A stretch of DNA of 64,000 nucleotides from an uncultured Lachnospiraceae bacterium (GCA_947630025.1 CANRFZ010000009.1:1-64000); one strand, 5' to 3'. Positions 16,626 to 25,899 are shown, counted from the first letter of the stretch. Translations and numbers: made by a program. Notes: a model not told the origin generated them from the sequence alone.

Positions 16626-17857
16626 GGATGCGAATCAAAAAGATGGCGGAGTGGACGCACGCCGCGCTTATTCTCGCGATGATTCTGCCGTTAGTCTATT
16701 CGCTGGGCGCAGAGCAGCCGGACACGGTCGGTCAGGCGTTATATTATAAATGTCTCATCGTTATACTTCCGATCGCCGCCACGGATCTGGCCATCGGAAA
16801 ATGCAAGCGGCTTCTGTCCTATCTGGCCGCCTCTGCCGTTATCTTTATAGCCACCGCCGCGCTGGGCACCGCCGTGGCAGCTTCCATGAGACAGAGCCAA
16901 TTATATTGGGGCTATCTGTTCGTCCTGCTGGCGGAGACCGCATTTGTGATTCTGCAGCGGATGGCGGGCCGTCTGCGCACGGACAAGGATCAAAAAAACG
17001 CCGACATGGACGATCCTTCTTGGCGGCCTTATCAGGACAGCCTGAAAACTCCGGCGCTGCCTGTGCTGCTCTTTTTTGCAGTCGCCTATGCAGCGGCGCT
17101 CAATCTGAACAATCCCGACGTCTGCAACGCCGCGTTATTTGCCGCCATACTCTACACGCTGATTACGCTTCTGTACCGCCATATCTGCGAAACGGAAACG
17201 TATCTCGGCATGAACAGACGCACCTGCAACCTGCCTTCCAGAAGAATCTACGGCATCGGCAACGCCATGCTCGCGATCTTTGTCCTGCTGCTCCTGCTCG
17301 TTGTCCTGCCCTCGCTCCTCACCGCCGGACACCGCCACTACCGCGATCTGCGCAAATCCACGGCCCGCATCCAGTTTGACTGGTCGGAAGTAGAACCGGG
17401 CCGGCAGCCGGAATACAATGCCGAAATCTATCCGCCGGAAATGCTGACGGAACAGTTCGGCGAAGCGGGGCCGACTCCCGCGTGGGTAACCGCCCTGTCC
17501 TATCTTCTGGAGGCATCCGTCGTAATCGCGCTGATAGCCGCGCTGATCCGCGTCATCTATAACACTTTCCATGCGTTCCGCGAGGCGGCGGACGATAACG
17601 GGGATATCGTGGAGGAGCTGACAGACACAAACGAGGCCGTCCGCATCCGGGAACCGGCAGAACCCCGCCGCAGACTGTCGGAGCGGGAGCGTATGCGCAG
17701 AGAATACCGCAGATATATCAGACGTTACCGCAAGGAACGCCCGGCGCGGTACGAATCTCCCACAGAAATAGAAATCAACGCGGGCGTCGCGGATCACGAA
17801 GAATGTCGGGAACTGCATAAACGATACGAATTGGCAAGATATAAACAGGAAAACTAA
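16622..17857 (+). CDS. Membrane protein with DUF4129-like C-terminus (MoxR operon)
   Basis: Protein of 411 residues. Five or six hydrophobic segments occupy about residues 12-200. A larger loop of about 70 residues follows, then a membrane helix (SYLLEASVVIALIAALIRVIY) and a basic cytoplasmic tail ending in MRREYRRYIRRYRKERPARY followed by SPTEIE. That tail resembles DUF4129, found at the end of membrane transglutaminases of MoxR operons. The transglutaminase domain itself is absent, so this is a shortened variant of unknown role. Confidence 0.75.
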   Translation: MRMRIKKMAEWTHAALILAMILPLVYSLGAEQPDTVGQALYYKCLIVILPIAATDLAIGKCKRLLSYLAASAVIFIATAALGTAVAASMRQSQLYWGYLFVLLAETAFVILQRMAGRLRTDKDQKNADMDDPSWRPYQDSLKTPALPVLLFFAVAYAAALNLNNPDVCNAALFAAILYTLITLLYRHICETETYLGMNRRTCNLPSRRIYGIGNAMLAIFVLLLLLVVLPSLLTAGHRHYRDLRKSTARIQFDWSEVEPGRQPEYNAEIYPPEMLTEQFGEAGPTPAWVTALSYLLEASVVIALIAALIRVIYNTFHAFREAADDNGDIVEELTDTNEAVRIREPAEPRRRLSERERMRREYRRYIRRYRKERPARYESPTEIEINAGVADHEECRELHKRYELARYKQEN

Positions 17858-18639
17858 TCTTGGCCGCGCCACCACGCGATCGCCCTGACGAACCGCTGGG
17901 GAATCTCATGAAAATGACCGCCCTCGTTCCATTCCAGAGATACTCTGGGTAGACGCCCTGCGGCAAAAGCGCCGCCCGCTCCCGCCTGTGCGGACGCTGC
18001 GCCTTCCTCCGCCTCCGTGGGCGCCTCGCCCTCCTCTAACTGCCCGCGCAGAATCTCCTGCGCCAGACGGGTGCATTCCCCGACCGCCGCCATCCGCGGA
18101 TTCTTGCTTCGTTCTTCCTTTTTCCCTAAAGAAAGATATATCCTGAGATCCGGATTCCGCGGCGTATGCTGCCGCATATAATCGCAGAACCCGTCGTACC
18201 AGAGAGAGCCCGACAGACTTCCCACCGCGCCGAACAAATCCGTTCGATAGGCCGCATACAACGCCGCGAGCCCGCCCAGAGAATACCCGAATAGCGCGGT
18301 ATGCCGCGGCTCCGGCATCGTCCGGTAGCGGGCGTCGATATCGGGCTTGACCTGCCCGGCCAGACGGCTCAGATAGTCGTCGGCTCTGCCTGCGGGCGCA
18401 GCTTCGCTGCTGCGGAACGGCGCGGCGCTCCAAGGCGTAAAATCGTCGTTCCAGCTTGCCGGTTCTATGCCGAGCATCAGAAAATCCATCCGCAGGCCCG
18501 CTTTTACGACCTCGGCAGCCACTTCCTCCGTCTGCCCGCCGCCGTTGATATAGAGCACGGGATAGCGGCGACTGGATTCCTCGTAATCCTGCGGCAGCAC
18601 AAGTGTGCAGGACAGGCCGCCCGCCTGAAATTTTTCCAT
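17854..18639 (-). CDS. Putative alpha/beta-hydrolase esterase
   Basis: Protein of 261 residues resembling the esterase D/enterochelin-esterase-like family. YPVLYINGGG is an N-terminal strand and loop, FGYSLGGLAALYA carries the nucleophile Ser (G-x-S-x-G), and the C-terminal GGHFHEIPQ supplies the likely catalytic His. An Ala/Glu/Gly-rich insertion lies near residues 195-225. No signal peptide is seen, so it is probably cytosolic. A siderophore-ester role is possible given the iron operon next door but is not shown. The start at 18639 follows GGAGG; the 3' end overlaps the previous gene by 4 bases. Confidence 0.78.
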   Translation of the reverse strand: MEKFQAGGLSCTLVLPQDYEESSRRYPVLYINGGGQTEEVAAEVVKAGLRMDFLMLGIEPASWNDDFTPWSAAPFRSSEAAPAGRADDYLSRLAGQVKPDIDARYRTMPEPRHTALFGYSLGGLAALYAAYRTDLFGAVGSLSGSLWYDGFCDYMRQHTPRNPDLRIYLSLGKKEERSKNPRMAAVGECTRLAQEILRGQLEEGEAPTEAEEGAASAQAGAGGAFAAGRLPRVSLEWNEGGHFHEIPQRFVRAIAWWRGQD

Positions 18640-18663
18640 ACTACTGCCTCCTCCACGATTCGC

Positions 18664-18699
18664 AAAAGCACAAGCCCGCTCTCGCGGGCCTGTGCTTTG
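18664..18699 (-). terminator. Terminator of the feo operon
   Basis: A long stem pairs AAAGCACAAGCCCGC with GCGGGCCTGTGCTTT, with one mismatch and a 4-base loop, and is followed by TTTT on the minus strand. It lies just after the small Cys-rich gene and ends the feo transcript. Confidence 0.85.
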
Positions 18700-18740
18700 T
18701 GTCAAGTCTTATAACATAGGAATCGGTAATTCCGTGTAAA

Positions 18741-18872
18741 TCAGTGGCATCTGCTGCAGTGCGAACAGTCGCCGCACTGCACCGATTTCCCGGCTTTTTT
18801 ATCTCTGATGATGCTGCGCACCGCAAGCGCCGCCGCGCCCGCCACCACCAGCAGTACAATCGCAGTTCCCAT
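18741..18872 (-). CDS. FeoB-associated Cys-rich membrane peptide
   Basis: Small gene of 43 residues. An N-terminal membrane helix (GTAIVLLVVAGAAALAVRSI) is followed by a basic turn and a Cys-rich tail, QCGDCSHCSRCH. This is the pattern of the FeoB-associated Cys-rich membrane protein family, encoded after feoB in many Firmicutes and thought to assist ferrous iron transport. GGAG lies about 11 bases upstream. It sits 71 bases after the feoB stop and before a strong terminator. Confidence 0.88.
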   Translation of the reverse strand: MGTAIVLLVVAGAAALAVRSIIRDKKAGKSVQCGDCSHCSRCH

Positions 18873-18943
18873 AAAAATCAGCTCCTTAATTATTATTATA
18901 TTACGCTAACGGTATCTTTGACAAGTCTGCCGCCGCTTTTCCG

Positions 18944-21109
18944 CTATTTTACCGCATCGGCGGCCTTTGCCGCGGAAACCTGCGTTCTGCCCTTTCCCTC
19001 TTTGGCCGGCCTAAAGAGCAGATACAGGAAACCGATCACCAGCAGCACCGCCGCCACCGTTCCGATGCCAAAGCTACCGCCGGTCGCAAAAGTTCCAAGC
19101 TGATAGATGCACAGTGCCACTACATAGGCCAATGCACATTGGTAACCGATCGCAAACCAGAACCATTTGGCATTGTTCATCTCCCGCTTGATCGCGCCCA
19201 TGGCCGCAAAGCAGGGTGCGCACAACAGATTGAATGTCAGGAAGCCGAAAGCCGCAACCGGCGTCATGACCGCCGCCAGACTGCCCCAGACTTCCGCGCC
19301 GTCCTCCGCCACTTCCGCAAAGCCGAACAGCATACCGAACGTGGCGACGACGTTTTCCTTGGCGATCAGTCCGGTTACTGCGGCAACCGCCATCTTCCAG
19401 CCTTCGCCCGCCTGCGTCCATCCCAGCGGGCCGAAGATCCACGCGATCAGGCTTCCGATTCTCGCCAGAATACTTTCGTTCAGCTCCTCCGCCTCCAGCA
19501 TTCCGAAGCCGCCGTCTCTCCAGCCAAAGGTCATTAAGAACCACAGGACAATCGTAGACAACAGAATGATCGTACCGGCCTTTTTGATAAACGACCAGCC
19601 TCTCTCCCACATACTTCTGAGCACCGCGCCCGCCGTCGGCCAGTGATACGCCGGAAGCTCCATGACGAAAGGCGCCGGATCGCCTGCAAACATCTTTGTC
19701 TTTTTTAAAATAATGCCCGAGCAGACAATCGCCGCGATACCGATCAGGAATGCGCCCCATGCCACCGCGCCGGAATTGTTGAAAAATGCGCCGGCAATCA
19801 GTGCGATGATAGGCAGCTTCGCGCCGCACGGAATAAACGTCGTCGTCATAATCGTCATCTTGCGGTCTCTGTCATTCTCGATCGTTCTCGACGCCATGAT
19901 TCCCGGCACGCCGCAGCCCGTTCCGATCAGAATCGGGATGAAGGACTTGCCGGACAGTCCGAATTTACGGAAAACCCTGTCCATGATAAACGCCACGCGC
20001 GCCATATATCCGCAGGATTCCAGAAAGGCGAGGAAAAGAAACAACACGAGCATCTGCGGCACAAAGCCGAGCACCGCGCCCACGCCCGCTACGATTCCGT
20101 CCAGAATCAGCCCTTGCAGCCAGTCGGCACAGTGAATGCTCACCAGCAGGCTTTCGATCGCCGGCGGAATGATCTCGCCGAACAGTACGTCGTTCGTCCA
20201 GTCTGTCAGGAACGCGCCCACCGTCGTTACCGACACATAGTATACGACGAACATGACCGCCGCAAAAATCGGCAGCGCCAGCCACCTGTTGGTCACGATC
20301 CTGTCTATCTTGTCGGAAGTCGTCATCCCGCGTTTATCATTCTTTGCGACGCTGTCTTTTATCATGGAAGTAATATAGACATACCGCTCATTCGTGATGA
20401 TACTCTCCGTGTCGTCATCGAACGCTTCCTCCAGCTCTGCGATCTGGGCGCTGACATCCGGCACAACCGCCATCTGCTCCTCGATCTTGGCATCTTTTTC
20501 CAATAGCTTAATCGCAAAAAATCTCCTGCGGTCTTCCTCGATATCTCCGAGCAGCGCGGATACATCGGCTATGGCGTTTTCCACCTTCGCATCAAACCTA
20601 TGTACCGCTGCCTGCGTCTTTTGTCCTGCCAGCGCCACCGCTTTGTCCGCCGCCTCCTGCACGCCCGTGCCCTTCAGCGCGGATATCTCTATCACCTCGC
20701 AGCCCAATTTTTCACTCAACTTCCGCAGCGAGATCCTGTCGCCGTTCTTATTGACGAGGTCGATCATGTTGACCGCTACCAGAACGGGAATCCCCAGCTC
20801 CAATAGCTGCGTGGACAGATACAGGTTTCTCTCGATATTCGTGCCGTCCACGATATTGATGATAACGTCGGGCCGCTCACTGATCAGATAGTTCCGCGCC
20901 ACCACCTCCTCCAGTGTGTAGGGCGACAGGGAATAAATCCCCGGCAGATCCGTGATTACGACATCTTTATGCCCTTTTAATTTACCCTCTTTCTTCTCCA
21001 CCGTGACGCCCGGCCAGTTGCCTACGAACTGGTTCGAGCCTGTCAGCGCGTTAAAAAGTGTTGTCTTGCCGCAGTTCGGGTTGCCTGCGAGCGCTATTTT
21101 TACTGACAT
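18944..21109 (-). CDS. feoB: Ferrous iron transport protein B
   Basis: GTP-driven ferrous iron importer of 721 residues. The N-terminal G domain (1-165) shows GNPNCGKTT (G1), LPGIYSLSPYTLEE (G3 region) and NMID (G4); a helical GDI-like spacer follows, then two Gate-type membrane halves from about residue 280 to the C-terminus. The start at 21109 follows GGAGGAAAGG; the first 20 codons of the longer frame lack support. It forms an operon with two feoA genes upstream and the Cys-rich peptide downstream, probably repressed by iron through DtxR-like boxes. Confidence 0.97.
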   Translation of the reverse strand: MSVKIALAGNPNCGKTTLFNALTGSNQFVGNWPGVTVEKKEGKLKGHKDVVITDLPGIYSLSPYTLEEVVARNYLISERPDVIINIVDGTNIERNLYLSTQLLELGIPVLVAVNMIDLVNKNGDRISLRKLSEKLGCEVIEISALKGTGVQEAADKAVALAGQKTQAAVHRFDAKVENAIADVSALLGDIEEDRRRFFAIKLLEKDAKIEEQMAVVPDVSAQIAELEEAFDDDTESIITNERYVYITSMIKDSVAKNDKRGMTTSDKIDRIVTNRWLALPIFAAVMFVVYYVSVTTVGAFLTDWTNDVLFGEIIPPAIESLLVSIHCADWLQGLILDGIVAGVGAVLGFVPQMLVLFLFLAFLESCGYMARVAFIMDRVFRKFGLSGKSFIPILIGTGCGVPGIMASRTIENDRDRKMTIMTTTFIPCGAKLPIIALIAGAFFNNSGAVAWGAFLIGIAAIVCSGIILKKTKMFAGDPAPFVMELPAYHWPTAGAVLRSMWERGWSFIKKAGTIILLSTIVLWFLMTFGWRDGGFGMLEAEELNESILARIGSLIAWIFGPLGWTQAGEGWKMAVAAVTGLIAKENVVATFGMLFGFAEVAEDGAEVWGSLAAVMTPVAAFGFLTFNLLCAPCFAAMGAIKREMNNAKWFWFAIGYQCALAYVVALCIYQLGTFATGGSFGIGTVAAVLLVIGFLYLLFRPAKEGKGRTQVSAAKAADAVK

Positions 21110-21197
21110 TTCCTTTCCTCCGTTTCGCTCCGTCTCTGATAAATATAAAAATGGCTTCGTGCCTCTCATGCCGCCTGTGCGGATCGGCGTCCGCCGC

Positions 21198-21419
21198 CTA
21201 TTCCACTTGAATCATTTCCGCATCCGCCTTGCGCAGCGACAGTTCATAGCCCCGCACCGTCACCTCCACCGGATCGCCTAACGGCGCAACCTTGCGCACG
21301 AATATGCTGACTCCTTTGGTAATTCCCATGTCCATGATTCTTCTCTTGACCGGGCCTTCACCGGACAGCCGGCTGACTGTCACGGTCTCGCCGCAGGGCA
21401 CTTCTCGTAATGTTTTCAT
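21198..21419 (-). CDS. feoA: FeoA family protein
   Basis: SH3-like protein of 73 residues, accessory to FeoB. The typical pattern is GETVTVSRLSGEGPVKRRIMDMGI followed by VTVRGYELSLRKADAEMI. It has good GGAGGAG spacing to the ATG at 21419. It is the second of two FeoA genes in tandem and lies 88 bases before feoB. Confidence 0.93.
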   Translation of the reverse strand: MKTLREVPCGETVTVSRLSGEGPVKRRIMDMGITKGVSIFVRKVAPLGDPVEVTVRGYELSLRKADAEMIQVE

Positions 21420-21471
21420 CGTCTCCTCCTCCATTTTTAGTTAGTCATAACTTACTGCTTGGCAAAATAAA

Positions 21472-21681
21472 TCAAACCATGATGCGGCTCGCCATATCCC
21501 GGCCAATCGCCACTCTGGAATCCTTGATATTGACGATCAGATTGCCGCCCGTCGCGGAGATCACCGTCACCGCCGCCCCTACCACGAATCCGAGATTCTC
21601 GAGGAACTGTCTGACATCCTCCCTGCCGCCGATTTTCTTGATGGAAGAAACCTCTCCCTCTTTTGCAAATGTCAATGGCAT
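21472..21681 (-). CDS. feoA: FeoA family protein (first copy)
   Basis: Protein of 69 residues, SH3-like FeoA fold: REDVRQFLENLGFVVGAAVTVIS and GNLIVNIKDSRVAIGRDMASRI. It is the first gene of the operon, after AGGAGGAG. The two FeoA proteins differ considerably, suggesting separate roles rather than a recent duplication. Confidence 0.92.
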   Translation of the reverse strand: MPLTFAKEGEVSSIKKIGGREDVRQFLENLGFVVGAAVTVISATGGNLIVNIKDSRVAIGRDMASRIMV

Positions 21682-21753
21682 ATGCTCATCTCCTCCTGTC
21701 CGCCTGCCGATGATGTACCATGCTGCTATATGGAGTGGCAGGCGTTGTCTGTT

Positions 21754-21812
21754 GGTTAGTGTAAGCTAACCTTTGCGTATTATAGGTTAGCACAAACTAA
21801 CCGGTGTGTCAA
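21754..21812 (-). promoter_or_regulatory. feo promoter region with two DtxR-like boxes
   Basis: Two sites of form GGTTAG-N6-CTAACC lie at 21754-21771 and 21785-21802. They match the half-site spacing (TTAG-N6-CTAA) of DtxR/IdeR/MntR-type metal repressors and flank a TATAAT box (21784-21779, minus strand). TTGACA lies at 21812-21807, 22 bases from TATAAT, which is longer than usual; TAACCT inside the box would give 17. Iron-dependent repression is likely. Confidence 0.75.
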
Positions 21813-21897
21813 TATCTTTTTTTCAAAAAAGTCAAGCATAAACGTCATGCTTTTATAAAGAAAAGTGCAGCTATAAAATCAGCATTGTCTCAGGCGC

Positions 21898-23865
21898 TTA
21901 CTTTTCTTCATAGATTGCCTTGACTGACATTCCGCCCTCCGATACCGGCAATTCTATATTTTCCCCCTGAATCACCTTTGTCTGGCGGGCGTCCTTTACT
22001 TCCCACTCGACAAAACGATATCCTTCGTTGGCAGAAGCCGTCAGCGTAATCGGATAGTCCGTATAATATTCTCCGCTCCATTTTCCGTTTTCGTCAAAAG
22101 GCGGCTCTATTGTATTCAGCACAACCTTACCCGCAGCCGTATCGTTCACTTCCAATACCACGGACGCAAGTGATCCCGTCAGGCCAAATTCCTCTTTGAG
22201 ATATTGCACAATATAAGGTCGGCGGCAATCCAAAAAATTCTGCACATCCGCCACCGCATCCAGGAACACGGTTGTATCTTCCGAACCCCAGAAGCGTTTT
22301 CGATGCACCTGCATCGGCTCTGTCATCAGTTCCGTATATTCCTGCACGATAGCATCTACGCGCTCCCGCGCAAAGGTTGTATTAGCCAGATCCATGAAAG
22401 TAATCACAAACTGTTTTTGAAAATCGGGATTTTGGCATAAATTATTAAAAACTGCTGAATGTTCTATCCCAGATCTTGTGGATGCTATCGTATTTGCATC
22501 GATTAAATTGGAAGACAACGCGCCGGAATTGACATCAAACAACATCCATCTCCATTTTCCATCGCCATATCTACTATCTTCATCCTTTTCCCGAACGCGC
22601 CACAATCCTTCATTTCCACTCGGCCAATCATTATACCGCCCTATATATATCTCCGAGGCATAATAATCAATATAACTCTGCATATCTATCAGTTCACAGG
22701 CATATTGATAATTGCCCTCGTCTTTCATATCTGTATTCACCATATATTTCAATATCTGCTCTACATAAAGCTCATTATCCTCCTCGTTTCCCTCTGCGAG
22801 CGTCGTAGATTTAATCATGATAACATTATTCTTTTTTACATTATAATAATAACCCAGATACGCATCATCATATTTTTCGGTAAGCCAGTACACACCCCAA
22901 TACTCGCCGTCCAAAAACATGGCACAGGGAATATAATGCATCGTGGCAAAGGCCCTGCCTTCTGTCAGCCGGGCCATCAGCATATCCCTGAACTTGGATA
23001 CCCTATCGTCCCCTCCCGCAAACAGAGTAATGGTATCTGCCATGTAACCGCTGCCAAAGAGATCAATATAAAACCTTCCTTCTCCGTCATATATGTCTCT
23101 GGCATATATATTCATGCTCCTCGGCACATTTCCCCGGGAACCGCCGCCCTGTATCCGGATGCCGCAGCTTTTCCTTTGAATAAGCTGCCTGTCCGCATCA
23201 AACAGTTGGACATCGGCGATTCGCTCCCATTCTAACCCTCTTTGGTGATAATTGGCATTCCACCACCACCAATATTCATCCAGCCCTGCAGAACGCTCCG
23301 TTTCCTGAAAAATATTGCCCAATACATAAATCCCCGTCTCCTCATCAAACAAATGATCGGGATCTGTCACGATGGACATCACATAGATATCATCGTAACC
23401 TATTTTATTGTCAAACCCTACAAAATAATTTTCTGTTTTGGTCTCACTGAAATTCCCGTCCGCATCCCTGTATGCAGCCCTGACAACCGTGCACTTATCG
23501 ACCGGATAATCCGGAACGGCATACTGTGGATCAGATTTGCTATAACGCGCTATTTTTTCTGTCAAAAAACCGGCGGACACATCTGTCCGCATGGAATATA
23601 CATTTTCATTTTCCGTCGCATCGGTGATGGAAATCGGCCCGGCATACTTGATTGCATTTTCATCCGGTTCCGAACCGTCCAAAGTATAGTAAATCTCTGT
23701 TCCCGGCGGCGCAGAGATTTTCAAGGTAAACGGTTGCTCATAAAAGCCGGATTCTCTTGAAAATGTCAACTCTGTCACGGCAGATTTATCTCCCGTCAAA
23801 AGCATTATGCCCAAGCATATGCACATAGCCGTTAAGAGCATTAAAATTTTCTGGCGCTTTATCAT
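21898..23865 (-). CDS. CotH kinase family protein (first copy)
   Basis: Exported protein of 655 residues. An N-terminal membrane anchor/signal (ILMLLTAMCICLGIMLL) is followed by a beta-rich domain with PGTEIYYTLDGSEPDENA, a chitobiase/hexosaminidase-C-like pattern. A CotH-type kinase domain (about 150-540) contains GGGSRGNVPRSMNIYARD, EYWGVYWLTEKYDD and the acidic motif WRWMLFDVNSGA. A C-terminal Ig/InlB-repeat-like stretch follows. CotH proteins of Bacillus spores are atypical protein kinases; here the target is unknown. The ATG overlaps the DUF4956 stop (ATGA), completing a VTC-DUF4956-CotH operon. Confidence 0.87.
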   Translation of the reverse strand: MIKRQKILMLLTAMCICLGIMLLTGDKSAVTELTFSRESGFYEQPFTLKISAPPGTEIYYTLDGSEPDENAIKYAGPISITDATENENVYSMRTDVSAGFLTEKIARYSKSDPQYAVPDYPVDKCTVVRAAYRDADGNFSETKTENYFVGFDNKIGYDDIYVMSIVTDPDHLFDEETGIYVLGNIFQETERSAGLDEYWWWWNANYHQRGLEWERIADVQLFDADRQLIQRKSCGIRIQGGGSRGNVPRSMNIYARDIYDGEGRFYIDLFGSGYMADTITLFAGGDDRVSKFRDMLMARLTEGRAFATMHYIPCAMFLDGEYWGVYWLTEKYDDAYLGYYYNVKKNNVIMIKSTTLAEGNEEDNELYVEQILKYMVNTDMKDEGNYQYACELIDMQSYIDYYASEIYIGRYNDWPSGNEGLWRVREKDEDSRYGDGKWRWMLFDVNSGALSSNLIDANTIASTRSGIEHSAVFNNLCQNPDFQKQFVITFMDLANTTFARERVDAIVQEYTELMTEPMQVHRKRFWGSEDTTVFLDAVADVQNFLDCRRPYIVQYLKEEFGLTGSLASVVLEVNDTAAGKVVLNTIEPPFDENGKWSGEYYTDYPITLTASANEGYRFVEWEVKDARQTKVIQGENIELPVSEGGMSVKAIYEEK

Positions 23866-24536
23866 CCTGCTTTTTCTCCCGATTCCACAACGCAATTTAC
23901 TGACTGCACGCCCGGAACCGCGGCCAGTTCATCTATAAAGGAAGCCTCCAGCTCTCCCTTCGTTTTGATCTCCATAATAATTTCCTGATAAGCATCTCTT
24001 TTGTTGATTGTCCGGATCTGCTGGCTGACAACATGAGCGCGCAGCTTCTTCTGAAAATCTTCCTGATCAATCCCCGCTTCTGTGCCTGTCACCACCAGCA
24101 GATAGCGGTTCCATATCCCCGGCGTCTTGCTGGAAATAATCAGTACAATCGCGATAAACAGTACCGAGGTAAACGTCATGCGGTAATTCTGGGAACTTAC
24201 GCACAACCCTTCCGCCATCGCCCAAAAGATAAACATGGTGTCCCTGCCGTCTTTGACGGCTGTCCGGAAACGCACAATCGACAACGCGCCCACCATGCCG
24301 AGCGATACCGCAATATTACTGCTGATCGTCATCATAACAATTACCGTCACTAACAACATGATAACCAACGACCAGTTAAATTTTCTGTTATATACGATTT
24401 TTTCCGATGTAATGTAATAGGTAAAATAGATTATCATTCCTGCCAAGAGCCCGCATAGCAGCATGGCAAAAGTTCTTTTAATTCCATAGGCGGTACTGTT
24501 TGTATAAAAATAACTTAAAATTTCCTCTTTTGACAT
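23862..24536 (-). CDS. DUF4956 membrane protein (first copy)
   Basis: Protein of 224 residues with about four membrane helices and the highly conserved DUF4956 centre VSLGMVGALSIVRFRTAVKD, followed by a small cytosolic ferredoxin-like domain (about 150-224). It is co-encoded with a VTC-type polymerase and a CotH protein. The function is unproven; a role in making or moving a cell-surface or storage polyphosphate-like product is an inference from the neighbours. Confidence 0.88.
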   Translation of the reverse strand: MSKEEILSYFYTNSTAYGIKRTFAMLLCGLLAGMIIYFTYYITSEKIVYNRKFNWSLVIMLLVTVIVMMTISSNIAVSLGMVGALSIVRFRTAVKDGRDTMFIFWAMAEGLCVSSQNYRMTFTSVLFIAIVLIISSKTPGIWNRYLLVVTGTEAGIDQEDFQKKLRAHVVSQQIRTINKRDAYQEIIMEIKTKGELEASFIDELAAVPGVQSVNCVVESGEKAG

Positions 24537-24547
24537 TCCTTTTCCTC

Positions 24548-25240
24548 CTATTGTATAAAATCATAGTAACTCTGGCGCCCTGCACAGTATTTACTATAAG
24601 ATTCCTGTGTCAACTGAAACTGTCCAAGAACATCGGAAATAAAGCCTGTCATTTTTTCATTATATTTCACTTCCAATATCGCCTGTCCCTGCAGAACCGG
24701 CGTGCAAATAAGATCCGATGCAAAAATATCCATATTGGACTCCGACGCCCGCACGTTTCTGTCCAGTGTGATTCTTGTATCATATAGCGGATACTGCCAA
24801 GCAGTCCTGTCATATTCTATCTGCACCGCAGGCCGATAGCAGTCCCGCGACATAGCCGCATATAAAGTAACGCTGAAAGGAACTTCTTTAAAATACTTTT
24901 TTAATATGTCTGTTTCTCCAAGGGATAATTGATGTGCATCGCCGCTGTCCACAATAAAACTTTCTTTATCCTGCAACTCTCCGGTCTTCTGTTTCACTTC
25001 TAATTTGCACAGAGAACAATCTTGATTATAAATACGAAGCCGGAGCTTTTTCCTCCGCTCTATTCCGGCGATTTTGTCCCAGTAGTCCGTATTATTAACC
25101 GTATCAAAATAAAGACTCCTTATCGTGTACGCACTGTCTATACAGTGCGCGTCTCTTGCAAGCAGCCGGTCTAATTTCTGCTCTATGGCATACGCTGTCT
25201 GTAATGGTACAATGTACTTTATTTCTTTTCGCAGCGCCAT
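24548..25240 (-). CDS. VTC domain protein (polyphosphate polymerase-like)
   Basis: Protein of 230 residues with the VTC/CYTH tunnel fold: N-terminal RKEIKYIVP, the basic strand RKKLRLRIYN, CKLEVKQK, and the C-terminal acidic strand ILEVKYNEKM. In yeast Vtc4 this domain polymerises phosphate from ATP, and bacterial relatives are annotated as polyphosphate polymerases. The metal-binding Glu and the Lys/Arg residues appear intact. It is the first gene of the operon with DUF4956 and CotH. Confidence 0.87.
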   Translation of the reverse strand: MALRKEIKYIVPLQTAYAIEQKLDRLLARDAHCIDSAYTIRSLYFDTVNNTDYWDKIAGIERRKKLRLRIYNQDCSLCKLEVKQKTGELQDKESFIVDSGDAHQLSLGETDILKKYFKEVPFSVTLYAAMSRDCYRPAVQIEYDRTAWQYPLYDTRITLDRNVRASESNMDIFASDLICTPVLQGQAILEVKYNEKMTGFISDVLGQFQLTQESYSKYCAGRQSYYDFIQ

Positions 25241-25289
25241 CGCTCTCTGTCATAGGCCCCTTTCTGCATAGCAAAACTGCACTGCAGAA

Positions 25290-25318
25290 ATTGTAACATA
25301 ATCAAAATGTCTTTTCAA
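25290..25318 (-). promoter_or_regulatory. Promoter of the VTC-DUF4956-CotH operon
   Basis: TTGAAA (25318-25313) and TACAAT (25295-25290) on the minus strand are 17 bases apart, about 50 bases upstream of the VTC gene start. Confidence 0.7.
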
Positions 25319-25455
25319 CAAATATATCATATTTAATTATGCCATTCCCATCTGATTGTCTATTAAAATATGTTATAACTTTCTGTATATGTTTACCGCA
25401 CACAGTCGGTGCGGCAGATCTGACGTCTGGAATAATAGGAAAGGGCGGAAGCAAA

Positions 25456-25779
25456 TTGGAGGAGTTCGTAAGAAACCGTATTACGCAGTTACGCTTAGAC
25501 AAAGGTGTGTCCGAATATCAAATGAGTTATGCGCTTGGCCATAGCCGTGGATATATCTATAATATTTCTTCCGGCAAGGCTCTGCCTTCCATGTCGGAAT
25601 TTTTCTCTATCTGTGACTACTTCGGGATCAGTCCGGGCGCTTTTTTTGATACAAAACAGAAAAATCCGGTACTGATGGATAAACTTATGGACGAAATCAA
25701 AACGCTTTCCGATGACGACATTATCCTGCTGCTCACATTGATTCACCGATTGAATCATAACGCCGGAAACACTCCGTGA
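25456..25779 (+). CDS. XRE family helix-turn-helix protein
   Basis: Protein of about 107 residues with an N-terminal helix-turn-helix (RITQLRLDKGVSEYQMSYAL, then HSRGYIYNISSGKALPSMSEF) and a C-terminal helix that may mediate dimerisation (LMDEIKTLSDDDIILLLTLI). The chosen start is TTG at 25456, preceded by AAAGGGCGG. The same frame is open back to an ATG at 25339, but the upstream codons look non-coding, with Cys-rich hydrophobic residues. Target unknown. Confidence 0.75.
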   Translation: MEEFVRNRITQLRLDKGVSEYQMSYALGHSRGYIYNISSGKALPSMSEFFSICDYFGISPGAFFDTKQKNPVLMDKLMDEIKTLSDDDIILLLTLIHRLNHNAGNTP

Positions 25780-25899
25780 GCCCGTCCGCCCTGTTTCACC
25801 TATCTCTGTGCGCAAAGTCACCCTGCCTGTCTAAATATTCCGTAAATTTCTCCTCTTTTTGTGTTGTCGTAATTTCGTTTATTATTTTTAAAAAATACA

